DNA of 64,000 bases from Mycobacterium intermedium (GCF_002086275.1 NZ_MVHT01000032.1:1-64000), one strand, 5' to 3'. Shown: positions 11,182 through 20,032, numbered from the stretch's first letter. The notes: generated from the sequence alone by a model not told the origin. Numbers and translations: made by a program.

Positions 11182-12962
11182 TCGAGCACCTCCGATAGGG
11201 CCAGCCACCGTTCCTCGGCCGCTGCAACATCGTCTTCGAGGGCCCGCAGCTCTTGGGTCAGCCGATTGATGCCGACGTGGTCAGACTGGTCATGAGCCGC
11301 GATTTCGTTGTGTTTGCGCTCGATTCGTTCGGCCAGCCGTGCCAGCTGACGATCGATCGCGGCCAATTCCTTCTCCGCTGCGCGCCGCTGAGCGCCAGAC
11401 ATGGCTTGCTGCTGCGGTGGTTTGGCCACTGCAGCGGCTCCGGGGGCGGCACCCGGCTTGTCTTTGTCGGCCAGGCGCAAGTATTCGTCGATGCCGCCGG
11501 GCAAGTGCCGTAGCCGCCCGTCCAGAACGGCGTACTGCTGGTCGGTGACGCGTTCAAGCAGATACCTGTCGTGGGAGACGACGATCAGCGTGCCCGCCCA
11601 GGAGTCCAGCAAGTCTTCGGTGGCGGTCAGCATGTCGGTGTCGACGTCGTTGGTCGGTTCGTCCAGCAGCAGCACGTTCGGTTCGGACAGCAAGGTGAGC
11701 ATCAGCTGCAGCCGTCGCCGTTGACCACCAGACAGCTCGCGGACCCGTGCGGACAGCTGTCCGCGGCCGAAGCCGAGCCGCTCCAACAGCTGCGCCGGAG
11801 TCACCTCGCGTCCTTCGACCTCATAACCGCCGCGCAGCCCCGCCAGCACGTCGGCGATCCGGTCGTCGGCGATCGCGCTGAGCCGGTCGCCCTGCTGGTC
11901 GAGCACGGCCAATTGGACGGTCTTGCCGCGCTTGACGCGTCCCTTGGTGGGTTGCACGGTGCCGGCTATCAGGCCCAGCAGGGTGGATTTGCCGGCGCCG
12001 TTGGCCCCGACGATCCCGGTCCGTTCGCCTGGGGCGATGCGCCATTCGATGTCGCGCAGAACTTCGCGTCCGTCGAACGAGACGGACACGTCGAGGAGGT
12101 CGATGACATCCTTGCCGAGCCGGGCCGTCGCCAGCTTGGCCAGCTCGACGGTATTGCGCAAGGGTGGCACGTCGGCGATGAGCTGGTTGGCAGCCTCGAT
12201 CCGGAACTTCGGTTTGGACGTCCGCGCCGGGGGACCGCGACGCAACCACGCCAGCTCTTTGCGCATCAGGTTCTGCCGCTTGGCTTCGGCCGCGGCGGCG
12301 ATGCGGTCGCGCTCGACGCGCTGCAAGACGTACGCCGCGTACCCGCCTTCGAACGGTTCGACGATCCCGTCGTGCACCTCCCACGTGGTGGTGGCGACTT
12401 CGTCGAGGAACCAGCGGTCGTGGGTGACCAGCAGGAGGCCGCCGGTGTTGCGGGCCCAGCGTTGTCGCAGGTGGCCCGCCAGCCAGGTGATGCCCTCGAT
12501 GTCGAGGTGGTTGGTGGGCTCGTCGAGGGCGATGACATCCCATTCGCCCACCAGCAGTTTGGCCAGCTGCACGCGTCGTCGCTGCCCCCCGCTGAGCGTG
12601 GCAACGGTTGCGTCCCAGGCGATGTCGGATACCAAGCCGGCGACGACGTCACGGATGCGGGCGTTGCCGGCCCACTGATGTTCGGGTTGGTCGCCGACCA
12701 GTGTCCAGCCGACGGTGTGTTCCGGGTCCAGGGTGTCCGCTTGGCTCAGCGCGCCCACCCGCAGGCCGCTTCGTCGAGTGACCCGGCCGGAGTCCGGTTG
12801 CACCTGGCCGGTGAGCAGGCCGAGCAAGCTCGACTTGCCGTCGCCGTTGCGGCCGACGATACCGATGCGGGCGCCGTCGTTGACCCCGAGCGTGAGCGAC
12901 TCGAAGATCACCTGGGTCGGATAAGCCAGGTGTACGGCCTCGGCTCCGAGCAGGTGTGCCAC
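11178..12962 (-). CDS. ABC-F family ATPase, Uup-like, intact (Rv1668c+Rv1667c-like)
   Basis: 594 residues, two ABC cassettes with no membrane segment, so a translation-associated ABC-F protein and not a transporter. Cassette 1: Walker A GRNGDGKSS, signature LSGGQRRRVQLAK, Walker B ALDEPTNHLD. Cassette 2: GANGAGKST, LSGGQRRRLQLML, LLDEPTNDVD. The last 75 residues form a charged coiled coil as in Uup. ABC-F proteins bind the ribosome E site; some protect it from macrolides and related drugs, others resolve stalled ribosomes. In H37Rv I recall this locus as two adjacent pseudogene-like halves annotated as macrolide transport. The GTG start at 12962 fits the family N-terminus, with GGTAGG about 9 bases upstream; the frame stays open further upstream but without family sequence. 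Confidence 0.9.
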   Translation of the reverse strand: MAHLLGAEAVHLAYPTQVIFESLTLGVNDGARIGIVGRNGDGKSSLLGLLTGQVQPDSGRVTRRSGLRVGALSQADTLDPEHTVGWTLVGDQPEHQWAGNARIRDVVAGLVSDIAWDATVATLSGGQRRRVQLAKLLVGEWDVIALDEPTNHLDIEGITWLAGHLRQRWARNTGGLLLVTHDRWFLDEVATTTWEVHDGIVEPFEGGYAAYVLQRVERDRIAAAAEAKRQNLMRKELAWLRRGPPARTSKPKFRIEAANQLIADVPPLRNTVELAKLATARLGKDVIDLLDVSVSFDGREVLRDIEWRIAPGERTGIVGANGAGKSTLLGLIAGTVQPTKGRVKRGKTVQLAVLDQQGDRLSAIADDRIADVLAGLRGGYEVEGREVTPAQLLERLGFGRGQLSARVRELSGGQRRRLQLMLTLLSEPNVLLLDEPTNDVDTDMLTATEDLLDSWAGTLIVVSHDRYLLERVTDQQYAVLDGRLRHLPGGIDEYLRLADKDKPGAAPGAAAVAKPPQQQAMSGAQRRAAEKELAAIDRQLARLAERIERKHNEIAAHDQSDHVGINRLTQELRALEDDVAAAEERWLALSEVLE

Positions 12963-13118
12963 GGGGCAAAACCTACCGGGGAACGCCAGGGCGCCGTTGA
13001 GGCCCCTGGCCAGGGCTCCAAGGATTTGTTGAGAATCCGTCAAGGGGTTGCGTCGAATCTTTCTCGGTCCGTCCCGGTCGCGTGGGCGACCTGTCAGACC
13101 CGTGAGAAAGGCAGCGCC
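12963..13118. other. Divergent intergenic region with overlapping inverted repeats
   Basis: 156 bases between the ABC-F gene (minus) and a membrane protein gene (plus). In the presumed ABC-F leader, GCCAGGG (12985-12991) can pair with CCCTGGC (13004-13010), and CCCTGG is also followed directly by CCAGGG (13010-13015). Two alternative pairings are therefore possible. No clear -35/-10 pair was recognised. Confidence 0.3.
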
Positions 13119-13673
13119 GTGTGGACTCGGTTCTTGCTGATGTCCTGGTGGGAACGTGCCCTGACGGCGGCGAGCGTGAACGCCTCTCTCCACATCGTGG
13201 GCTGGTGTGCCAACGGTATGCCGGTCAATGCCGAACAGCCCTGGTGGGCACCGTTGATGGCGACGGCCGCGGCCATCCTGACGGGCGCTGTCGTGGTCAC
13301 CGCGTTCACCGAACGATCGCACGCCCTCATGGTCAAGGCTCTCAGCGGCGTCGACCCGGCACGGCAAGCGACGGTCGTAGCGGCTGCGCTGAGCGGACCG
13401 GTCCCGAGTGATCCGAGCCTCCGCGATGCCGCTATCCAGGTCAACCAACGCCGGTTGCAGTCGGCCTTGCTGTGGCGAGCAATCTGGTCGGTGTTGCTGA
13501 GCGTCGAGGTGCTCGTATTGGTGGGAACGGTGTGGGCTGGACGAACGCCACTATGGGGTGGTCGGGACGCGATGTATCTCGCGGTTCATGTGGTGCTGAC
13601 GCTGGCGGCCTGGCACACCTCGCTCGACGTCAGGCACCGTCTCCAAATGCTGAGGGCGCCTGTCCTGGCGTAA
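13119..13673 (+). CDS. Putative integral membrane protein of unknown function
   Basis: 184 residues from GTG 13119, chosen because GAGAAAGG lies 7 bases upstream; ATG at 13140 is an alternative. Three hydrophobic stretches suitable as membrane segments are visible: around residues 42-64 (PLMATAAAILTGAVVVTAFT), around 120-142, and 150-170. They are separated by a soluble loop with RQATVVAAALSGP. A much longer open frame continues upstream but is antisense to the ABC-F gene and has no protein-like character. I do not recognise a family. It is convergent with the crotonase gene, 8 bases apart. Confidence 0.65.
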   Translation: MWTRFLLMSWWERALTAASVNASLHIVGWCANGMPVNAEQPWWAPLMATAAAILTGAVVVTAFTERSHALMVKALSGVDPARQATVVAAALSGPVPSDPSLRDAAIQVNQRRLQSALLWRAIWSVLLSVEVLVLVGTVWAGRTPLWGGRDAMYLAVHVVLTLAAWHTSLDVRHRLQMLRAPVLA

Positions 13674-13681
13674 TCGAAGCC

Positions 13682-14464
13682 TTACGCTTTGGCGCCATGT
13701 CGGCCCGCCCCGTCGGAGAACCGCTTTGCGCCTGACTGCAATTCGGATACCGAGCGCAACAGACTGGCGAACTCGAAGTCCATAGCTTCGGCCTCGCTGC
13801 GACCCCACTGATAGAGGGTCGACAGGCGGTCGGAGCGCAAGCAGTTCTGTGGCAACGCCGCAAGTTCGGCGGCTAGATCTTCTGCGGCCTCGCGGGCGGT
13901 ACCGGTTGGCACAACGCGATTCGCCAGGCCGATGGCCAGCGCCTCGGCCGCGTCGACTGAGCGGCCGGTAAGGATGAGATCCATCGCCCGACTGTGCCCG
14001 ATCAGCCGGGGTAGGCGAACCGTGCCGCCATCGATCAGCGGCAATCCCCAGCGTCGACAGAACACCCCGAACGTGGCGTCCTCCTCGACGACTCGTAGAT
14101 CGCACCACACCGCCAGCTCTAGACCGCCGGCAACGGCATAGCCACTGACTGCTGCGATCACCGGTTTTGACAGGGTCATTCGGGTAGGACCCATCGGTCC
14201 TGGACCGGTTGGGTTGACTGGGTTGAAGTCACCGGTCTCGGCCCCTTTCAGATCCGCGCCGGAGCAGAAATTTCCGTGCTCCCCCCACAGCACAGCGACC
14301 GACGCGGAGTCGTCATTGTCGAACTCCTCGAACGCGGCGAACAGTGCAGATGCAGCAGATCCGTTGACCGCGTTACGGGCTTCCGGTCGGTTCATGATCA
14401 CAGTCGTCACGGGTCCGCGCTTCTCGACCCGAACACCGCCACTTCCCTTGGTCTCAGTCGTCAT
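13682..14464 (-). CDS. Crotonase (enoyl-CoA hydratase/isomerase) family protein
   Basis: 260 residues. The crotonase fold is clear: oxyanion-hole motif FCSGADLKG, then VSGYAVAGGLELAVWCDL with the first acidic residue (Glu in GGLEL), and the region FGVFCRRWGLPLIDGGT. The position that carries the second catalytic Glu in true hydratases (usually after FGxP) is not acidic here, so the reaction may not be a simple hydration. ATG at 14464 (MTTETKG) was chosen as the family-like start; the frame is open for 30 more codons upstream. It is divergent from the Rv1683-like gene, and a role in fatty acid or polyketide turnover is plausible but unproven. Confidence 0.87.
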   Translation of the reverse strand: MTTETKGSGGVRVEKRGPVTTVIMNRPEARNAVNGSAASALFAAFEEFDNDDSASVAVLWGEHGNFCSGADLKGAETGDFNPVNPTGPGPMGPTRMTLSKPVIAAVSGYAVAGGLELAVWCDLRVVEEDATFGVFCRRWGLPLIDGGTVRLPRLIGHSRAMDLILTGRSVDAAEALAIGLANRVVPTGTAREAAEDLAAELAALPQNCLRSDRLSTLYQWGRSEAEAMDFEFASLLRSVSELQSGAKRFSDGAGRHGAKA

Positions 14465-14604
14465 GGCCACGATCTCGACGTTATCGGCACCGTCTGGGTT
14501 CTCGAACCAATTGCTCGACAACTGAAGTAGCGCTCTCCTGGGCGCAAACGCCACTGATCGAACGACCCCTTGCCTAATGGCAAGCGGCCCAAAGGTGATG
14601 TGCC

Positions 14605-17600
14605 ATGATGTTCACGCTGGTCAAGGCCAAGTCTGAGCACTCAGGAGCAGCTGTGGATCTCAATTTGTCGATGGTGACACGCCCGGTAGAGCGGTTGGTT
14701 GCCACAGCCCAGAACGGTCTAGAGGTGCTGCGGTTGGGCGGGTTGGAAACCGGCAGTGTCCCGTCGCCCTCGCAGATCGTCGAGAGCGTTCCGATGTACA
14801 AGCTGCGGCGATACTTCCCACCGGACAACCGGCCCGGCCAGCCGCCCGTCGGCCCGCCGGTGCTGATGGTGCATCCGATGATGATGTCGGCCGACATGTG
14901 GGATGTGACCCGCGAGGACGGCGCGGTCGGCATCTTGCATGCGCGCGGACTGGACACCTGGGTCATCGACTTCGGCTCACCCGACAAGGTCGAGGGCGGC
15001 ATGCGCCGCAACCTGGCCGACCACATCGTCGCACTCAGTCAGGCCATCGACACGGTGAACGAGGTCACCGGTCGCGACGTCCACCTCGTCGGTTATTCCC
15101 AAGGCGGGATGTGGTGCTACCAGGTTGGCGCGTACCGGCGTTCCAAGGCGCTGGCCAGCATCGTGGCGTTCGGCTCCCCGGTGGACACCTTGGCGGCGCT
15201 TCCGATGGGCCTGCCGCCGAACATGGCCCCGGCGATCGCCGACTTCATGGCCGACCACGTGTTCAACCGCATCAGCATCCCGAGCTGGTTGGCGCGCACC
15301 GGTTTTCAGATGATGGACCCGCTCAAGACCGCCAAGGCCCGGGTCGACTTCGTCCGCCAACTACATGACCGCGAGGCTCTGCTGCCCCGCGAACAGCAGC
15401 GCCGATTTCTCGAGCGTGAAGGCTGGATCGCCTGGTCTGGCCCCGCAATCTCGGAGCTACTCAAGCAATTCATCGCCCACAACCGCATGATGACCGGCGG
15501 CTTCGCCATCAATGGGCAAATGGTGACACTCACCGACATCACCTGCCCGATTCTGGCCTTCGTCGGCGAGGTCGACGACATCGGCCAGCCGGCGGCGGTG
15601 CGTGGCATCAAGCGCGCCGCGCCGAACGCCGAGGTTTACGAATGTTCCATCAGGACTGGGCATTTCGGTCTCGTCGTGGGATCCAGGGCAGCACGGGAAA
15701 GTTGGCCGACCGTGGCGGAGTGGGTGCGCTGGATCGAGGGCAAGGGCGACAAGCCGGCGCAGATCAGCCCCATGGTCGAACAGTCGGTCGAGCACAGCGA
15801 CAGTGGCGTCGCGCTTAGCTCACGCCTCGCCCATGGCTTGGGGGAGGTCTCCGAGGCCGCGTTGGCCGCCGCCCGCGGCGCCGCGGACGCGGTCGTCGCC
15901 GCCAACAAATCCGTCCGCACCCTGGCCGTCGAAACCGCCCGCACCCTGCCGCGCTTGGCCCGGCTAGGACAGCTCAACGACCACACCCGCATCTCGCTGG
16001 GCCGCATCATCGATGAGCAGGCCCGCGACCATCCGCAGGGCGAATTCCTGTTGTTCGACGGCCGCGTGCACACCTATGAAGCGGTGAACCGACGGATAAA
16101 CAACGTCGTTCGCGGCCTCATCGAAGTCGGAGTGCGGCAGGGCGACCGGGTAGGCATCCTGATGGAAACCCGGCCCAGCGCGCTCGTGGCGATCGCGGCG
16201 TTGTCCCGGTTGGGGGCCGTCGCCGTGGTAATGCGCCCGGACGTCGATCTGGCCGAATCTTTCCGGCTGGGGCGCGTGACCGAAATCCTCACCGACCCAA
16301 CGAATCTCGAAGCAGCGCGCACGCTGCCGGGGCAGGTGTTGGTGCTGGGCGGCGGTGAGTCCCGTGATCTGGATCTGCCGGAAGATGCCTTGCAAACAGG
16401 CCAAGTCATCGACATGGAGAAGATCGATCCGGACGCCGTCGAGCTGCCCGCCTGGTATCGGCCCAACCCGGGGTTGGCGCGCGACCTGGCGGCCATCGCA
16501 TTCACCGCGGCCAGCGGTGAGTTGGTAGCCAAGCAGATCACCAACTACCGGTGGGCGGTGTCCGCGTTCGGAACGGCCTCGACGGCTTCGCTCGACCGCA
16601 AAGACACCGTGTATTGCCTGACGCCGCTACACCACGAGGCCGCATTGCTGGTGAACCTGGGTGCCGCGGTCGTCGGTGGCACCCGTATCGCACTGTCCCG
16701 CGGACTGAAGCCGGAGCGTTTCGTCCAGGAGATTCGGCAGTACGGAGTCACGGTCGTGTCCTACACCTGGGCGATGATGCGGGAGGTGGTCGACGACCCA
16801 GACTTCGCGTTGCACGGTAACCACCCCGTGCGGCTGTTCATCGGCTCGGGCATGCCAACCGGGCTGTGGGAGCGCGTCGTTGACGCTTTCGCGCCGGCGC
16901 ATGTCGTCGAATTCTTCGCCACCACCGACGGGCTGGCGGTGCTGGCCAACGTGTCCGGCGCCAAGGTCGGCAGCAAGGGCCGCCCGCTGCCGGGCGCCGG
17001 CCGCGTCGAACTGGGTGCCTACGACGCCGAACACGACCTGATCCTGGAGGATGAGCGGGGTTACGTTCAGGTGGCCGACGCCTACCAGGTCGGGGTCTTG
17101 CTGGCTCAGTCGCGCGGACCGATCGATCCCACTGCGTCGGTCAAGCGTGGCGTCTTCGCTCCGGGCGACACCTGGATTTCTACCGAGTACCTGTTCTACC
17201 GCGACGAGGACGGGGACTACTGGTTGGTCGGCCGGCGCGGCTTGGAGGTCCACACCGCGCGAGGGATCGTCTACCCTGACCCGGTCAACGACGCGTTCGG
17301 CCGGGTCAACGGCGTCGACCTGGCATCGACCTACGGCGTCACGGTGAATGGCCAAGATGTCGCGGTTTCGGCGGTGACGCTGTGCCAGGGTGCGACCGTC
17401 ACGGCCGCCGACCTGACCGAGGCGGTCAGCAAGATCCCGGTGGGTTTGGGCCCGGATGTCGTGCACGTGGTGCCCGAACTGCCACTGAGCCCCACGACCT
17501 ACCGCCCCGTTGTCAGCGCCCTACGCGCGGCGGGCCTGCCGAAGCCGGGACGCCAGGTGTGGCACTTCGACTCTGCCAGCAAGGAATTCCGGCGTATGAC

Positions 17601-17652
17601 GCCGGCCGTGCGCAGCGAGTTGAGCAAGAAGCACGAGCACAGCGATGCTTGA
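14605..17652 (+). CDS. Two-domain alpha/beta hydrolase (lipase) - acyl-CoA synthetase fusion, Rv1683-like
   Basis: 1015 residues. N-terminal alpha/beta hydrolase resembling PHA-synthase/lipase proteins, with nucleophile Ser165 in GYSQGGM and His in RTGHFGLV; this is followed from about residue 460 by an AMP-binding (adenylate-forming) domain. The A3 P-loop, usually TSGTTGxPKG, reads TAASGELVAKQ at about 632-642, so ATP binding may be altered. Later motifs (GDTW, DGDYWLVGRRG) are recognisable. In M. tuberculosis the orthologue is described as a bifunctional lipase/long-chain acyl-CoA synthase linked to triacylglycerol metabolism. AAAGGTGAT about 6 bases upstream supports ATG 14605. The stop overlaps the start of the Trm112-like gene by 8 bases. 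Confidence 0.92.
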   Translation: MMFTLVKAKSEHSGAAVDLNLSMVTRPVERLVATAQNGLEVLRLGGLETGSVPSPSQIVESVPMYKLRRYFPPDNRPGQPPVGPPVLMVHPMMMSADMWDVTREDGAVGILHARGLDTWVIDFGSPDKVEGGMRRNLADHIVALSQAIDTVNEVTGRDVHLVGYSQGGMWCYQVGAYRRSKALASIVAFGSPVDTLAALPMGLPPNMAPAIADFMADHVFNRISIPSWLARTGFQMMDPLKTAKARVDFVRQLHDREALLPREQQRRFLEREGWIAWSGPAISELLKQFIAHNRMMTGGFAINGQMVTLTDITCPILAFVGEVDDIGQPAAVRGIKRAAPNAEVYECSIRTGHFGLVVGSRAARESWPTVAEWVRWIEGKGDKPAQISPMVEQSVEHSDSGVALSSRLAHGLGEVSEAALAAARGAADAVVAANKSVRTLAVETARTLPRLARLGQLNDHTRISLGRIIDEQARDHPQGEFLLFDGRVHTYEAVNRRINNVVRGLIEVGVRQGDRVGILMETRPSALVAIAALSRLGAVAVVMRPDVDLAESFRLGRVTEILTDPTNLEAARTLPGQVLVLGGGESRDLDLPEDALQTGQVIDMEKIDPDAVELPAWYRPNPGLARDLAAIAFTAASGELVAKQITNYRWAVSAFGTASTASLDRKDTVYCLTPLHHEAALLVNLGAAVVGGTRIALSRGLKPERFVQEIRQYGVTVVSYTWAMMREVVDDPDFALHGNHPVRLFIGSGMPTGLWERVVDAFAPAHVVEFFATTDGLAVLANVSGAKVGSKGRPLPGAGRVELGAYDAEHDLILEDERGYVQVADAYQVGVLLAQSRGPIDPTASVKRGVFAPGDTWISTEYLFYRDEDGDYWLVGRRGLEVHTARGIVYPDPVNDAFGRVNGVDLASTYGVTVNGQDVAVSAVTLCQGATVTAADLTEAVSKIPVGLGPDVVHVVPELPLSPTTYRPVVSALRAAGLPKPGRQVWHFDSASKEFRRMTPAVRSELSKKHEHSDA

Positions 17653-17866
17653 CCAGACGCTGCTGGACATTCTGGTGTGCCCGCAAGACCGCGGTCCGCT
17701 ACTGCTGGTTGCTGACGATGGCGGGGAGCTGCTGTACAACCCGCGGTTGCGGCGTGCCTACCGCATCGAGGACGGCATCCCGGTCTTGCTGATCGACGAG
17801 GCCCGGGATGTCGACGAAGAGGAGCACGCGCTGCTTATCGCGCGAGGTCCGGCAGCTCCCCAGTGA
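17645..17866 (+). CDS. Trm112/UPF0434-family small protein (Rv1684-like)
   Basis: 73 residues. The sequence LLDILVCPQDRGPLL, followed by LYNPRLRRAYRIEDGIPVLLIDEA, is the UPF0434/Trm112 fold signature; only one Cys of the usual zinc-binding set remains, so metal binding is doubtful. Trm112 proteins activate partner methyltransferases in other organisms; no partner is evident here. It overlaps the Rv1683-like gene by 8 bases and is probably co-translated with it. Its last 32 bases overlap the convergent TetR gene. Confidence 0.85.
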   Translation: MLDQTLLDILVCPQDRGPLLLVADDGGELLYNPRLRRAYRIEDGIPVLLIDEARDVDEEEHALLIARGPAAPQ

Positions 17867-18440
17867 GGTAGCGCTGCAGGTTCGGTGCGATCGTCCGGGC
17901 GATCTGGTCGGTGGGCAGCGACGCGAACGGCTCGATCTTGACGATGTAGCGCGCCATGACCACGCCCATCAATTGCGAGGCGACGAACTGGGTGCGGATC
18001 CTGCCGCTGCCCGGGGGATCGTCGACCCGTGAACCCACTTCCGTACCGATCACGTCTTGCAGAAACGTGCGCGCCAAGGCCACTTCGTCGCCCGCGATGA
18101 GCGAGCGCAGGGTGGCGATCAGCCCGGCGCCCAACTCGGAGTCCCAGAGCGGCAGCAATATCGACGACAACCGATACCCGAGGTCCTCGACCGGGGTGTC
18201 TCTCAACTGGTCGATGACCTGCATAGGATCGATCGGTAGATGGATCGCGGCGGCGAACAGTTGCTGTTTGGTGCCGAAGTAGTGATGTACCAGCGCGGCG
18301 TCGACCCCGGCCTTGGCCGCCACCGCCCGGATCGAAGTTCGATCAATGCCGTTGAGCGCGAACAGGTCCCGCGCGCAGGCCAGGATTCGCTCCCGGGTGT
18401 CCGAGCTTCCGGCGGGTCGCCCTGGCCGGCGTGGAGCCAT
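17835..18440 (-). CDS. TetR family transcriptional regulator (Rv1685c-like)
   Basis: 201 residues. N-terminal helix-turn-helix RERILACARDLFALNGIDRTSIRAVAAKAGVDAALVHHYFG, residues 16-56 split over the classical TetR helices, and an alpha-helical ligand domain. Last gene of a three-gene unit: its ATG overlaps the permease stop by one base (TAATG). Such linkage suggests that it represses the efflux operon. Two inverted repeats at the operon's 5' end are candidate operators. The ligand is unknown. Confidence 0.9.
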   Translation of the reverse strand: MAPRRPGRPAGSSDTRERILACARDLFALNGIDRTSIRAVAAKAGVDAALVHHYFGTKQQLFAAAIHLPIDPMQVIDQLRDTPVEDLGYRLSSILLPLWDSELGAGLIATLRSLIAGDEVALARTFLQDVIGTEVGSRVDDPPGSGRIRTQFVASQLMGVVMARYIVKIEPFASLPTDQIARTIAPNLQRYLTGELPDLAR

Positions 18441-19276
18441 TAAGGCGTCCGCCTGTGCAACGTCGCCGCGGCCAGGCACATCGCCGCGAGCGCGAACCCC
18501 GTCACAACGACCATGTCGCGCACTGCCGTATAGGTCAGTTCCGGATGCGCGGCCACCTGCTGCAACGCTTCGAGTGCGTAGCTGGCCGGCATGACATTGC
18601 TGATCCACTCGAGCCAATCCGGCATCGCCGCGCGCGGAACGATGACTCCGGCCAACAGCAATTGCGGCACGATCACCACGGGCATGAATTGTACGGCTTG
18701 GAATTCGCTGCGCGCGAACGCACTGCACAGCAGGCCCAGACCCACACCCAGAACCGCGTTGATGATCGCAATCACGAACACCCAGAACGGGTTTCCCTCG
18801 GTGGTGAATCCGAGGAACCAGAACGACACCAGGCACGCCAAGGTAGCTTGGGCCGCCGCCGCGATCGAAAACGCGGTTCCGTACGCCGCCAGCAGATCGA
18901 GTCGGCGCAGCGGGGTGGTCAGGATGCGCTCCAAGGTGCCCGAGGCGCGCTCACGCTGCATGGTTATCGAGGTGATCAGAAACATCAGCAACAGCGGGAA
19001 GAGGCCCAGCAGAATCAAGCACGCCCCGTTGAACGGTGTCGGGGCGCCGGGGCGGTGCGGCGCGTTTTGGAACATGAAGTACATCAGCGTGATGATCGCG
19101 CTCGGCACCACCAGGATCATGGCCACGCTGCGGTGATCGGCGCCCAACTGCCGCAAGATCCGCACCGTGGTCGCGGTATATCCCTTGAGGCCTAACTTGC
19201 CCTGGGACCGGCCTTTGCTTGCAGCGCGGTGCTGCGCCGAATGATGGACAGAAACGCTTCCTCCAGTGACGTGCAT
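18440..19276 (-). CDS. ABC-2 type transporter permease (Rv1686c-like)
   Basis: Up to 278 residues. Six hydrophobic segments beginning with VAMILVVPSAIITLMYFMF, and the ABC-2 permease motif ERASGTLERILTTPLRRLDLL in the first cytoplasmic loop. The start is uncertain. ATG 19276 is the only in-frame ATG near the 5' end and would overlap the ATPase gene by 85 bases. The family sequence seems to begin around GKLGLKGY, where no start codon exists, and the next in-frame GTG lies further in. It pairs with the ATPase upstream to form a drug- or lipid-export pump in the plasma membrane. Confidence 0.87.
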   Translation of the reverse strand: MHVTGGSVSVHHSAQHRAASKGRSQGKLGLKGYTATTVRILRQLGADHRSVAMILVVPSAIITLMYFMFQNAPHRPGAPTPFNGACLILLGLFPLLLMFLITSITMQRERASGTLERILTTPLRRLDLLAAYGTAFSIAAAAQATLACLVSFWFLGFTTEGNPFWVFVIAIINAVLGVGLGLLCSAFARSEFQAVQFMPVVIVPQLLLAGVIVPRAAMPDWLEWISNVMPASYALEALQQVAAHPELTYTAVRDMVVVTGFALAAMCLAAATLHRRTP

Positions 19277-19974
19277 CCCGTTTCCTCTCTCAATCGGTCT
19301 GGCGTGGTGTGGGCAACCAGGTGCCCCTCACGCATCAGCAGCAGATCCCCGCAGTGGTCGGCCTCGTCCATCACGTGGCTGGAGACCAGCAGCGTGGTGC
19401 CGCCGTCGGCAAGCTCGCTGAACTGTTCCCAAAGATCAACGCGCAGTATGGGATCCAGTCCTACCGTCGGCTCGTCGAGCACCAGCAGGGCCGGCCGGCA
19501 CACCAGCGCGCACGCCAGCGACACCCGGGTGCGCTGACCGCCGGAGAGGTTGCCGCAGTAGGCGGTTCGATGGTCCGACAGGCCCACCCGGTCGATGGCC
19601 TCGTCGGCGGTCGAACCGTCGAATCCGTACAGCGCGGCGATATAGCGGACGTTGTCGATGATCCGCAGGTCGTCATAGATCGCCGGATCCTGCGGCAGAT
19701 ATCCGACTTGGCGACGCAGCGCCGCGGACCCTGCCGGGTGTCCCAGCACGGTGACGTTTCCCGAGGCAATCACCTGGGTGCCGACGATGCTGCGCATCAA
19801 CGTGGTCTTGCCGCACCCGGAGGGTCCGAGCAGTCCGGTGATGGCACCGGCGGCGATGTCGACGGAAAGGTCATGCAGCGCAGTGCGTTTGCCGCGAATC
19901 ACCCGCAAGTGCTCAATGCGGACGGCTGGCTGTGTGATGCCTGCCATAAATTCATCGCGTGATGAAGTCATCAT
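19192..19974 (-). CDS. ABC transporter ATP-binding protein, daunorubicin-resistance type (Rv1687c-like)
   Basis: 260 residues. Walker A GPSGCGKT, Q-loop GYLPQDPAIYDDL, signature LSGGQRTRVSLA, Walker B LLVLDEPTVGLDP, H-loop VSSHVMDEADHC: a complete single nucleotide-binding domain of the DrrA/CcmA type. Start options are ATG 19974 (MMTSSRDEF) or ATG 19947 (MAGITQP); neither has a strong Shine-Dalgarno. The first lies inside a perfect palindrome, so 19947 may be the true start if the palindrome is an operator. It is the first gene of the ATPase-permease-TetR unit and is divergent from mpg. Confidence 0.9.
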   Translation of the reverse strand: MMTSSRDEFMAGITQPAVRIEHLRVIRGKRTALHDLSVDIAAGAITGLLGPSGCGKTTLMRSIVGTQVIASGNVTVLGHPAGSAALRRQVGYLPQDPAIYDDLRIIDNVRYIAALYGFDGSTADEAIDRVGLSDHRTAYCGNLSGGQRTRVSLACALVCRPALLVLDEPTVGLDPILRVDLWEQFSELADGGTTLLVSSHVMDEADHCGDLLLMREGHLVAHTTPDRLREETGCTSLEEAFLSIIRRSTALQAKAGPRAS

Positions 19975-19981
19975 ATGATGA
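19951..19981. promoter_or_regulatory. Two adjacent inverted repeats, candidate TetR operators
   Basis: TTCATC-gcgt-GATGAA (19951-19966) is followed after one base by the perfect 14-base palindrome TCATCATATGATGA (19968-19981). Both share the half-site TCATC/GATGA. They sit at the 5' end of the efflux operon, 51 bases from the divergent mpg start, where a TetR dimer pair could block transcription. The link to the TetR gene of this operon is inference. Confidence 0.5.
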
Positions 19982-20032
19982 ATAATCCGCCCCCATCTCC
20001 GGCGTGTCAAGGGCCCGGGCAGAATCGGTCCG

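Noticed and set aside
11571-13118. Long plus-strand open frame antisense to the ABC-F gene
   Set aside because: It is Gly/Gln/Val-rich shadow sequence of a high-GC gene. Only the part after 13119 has membrane-protein character and is kept.
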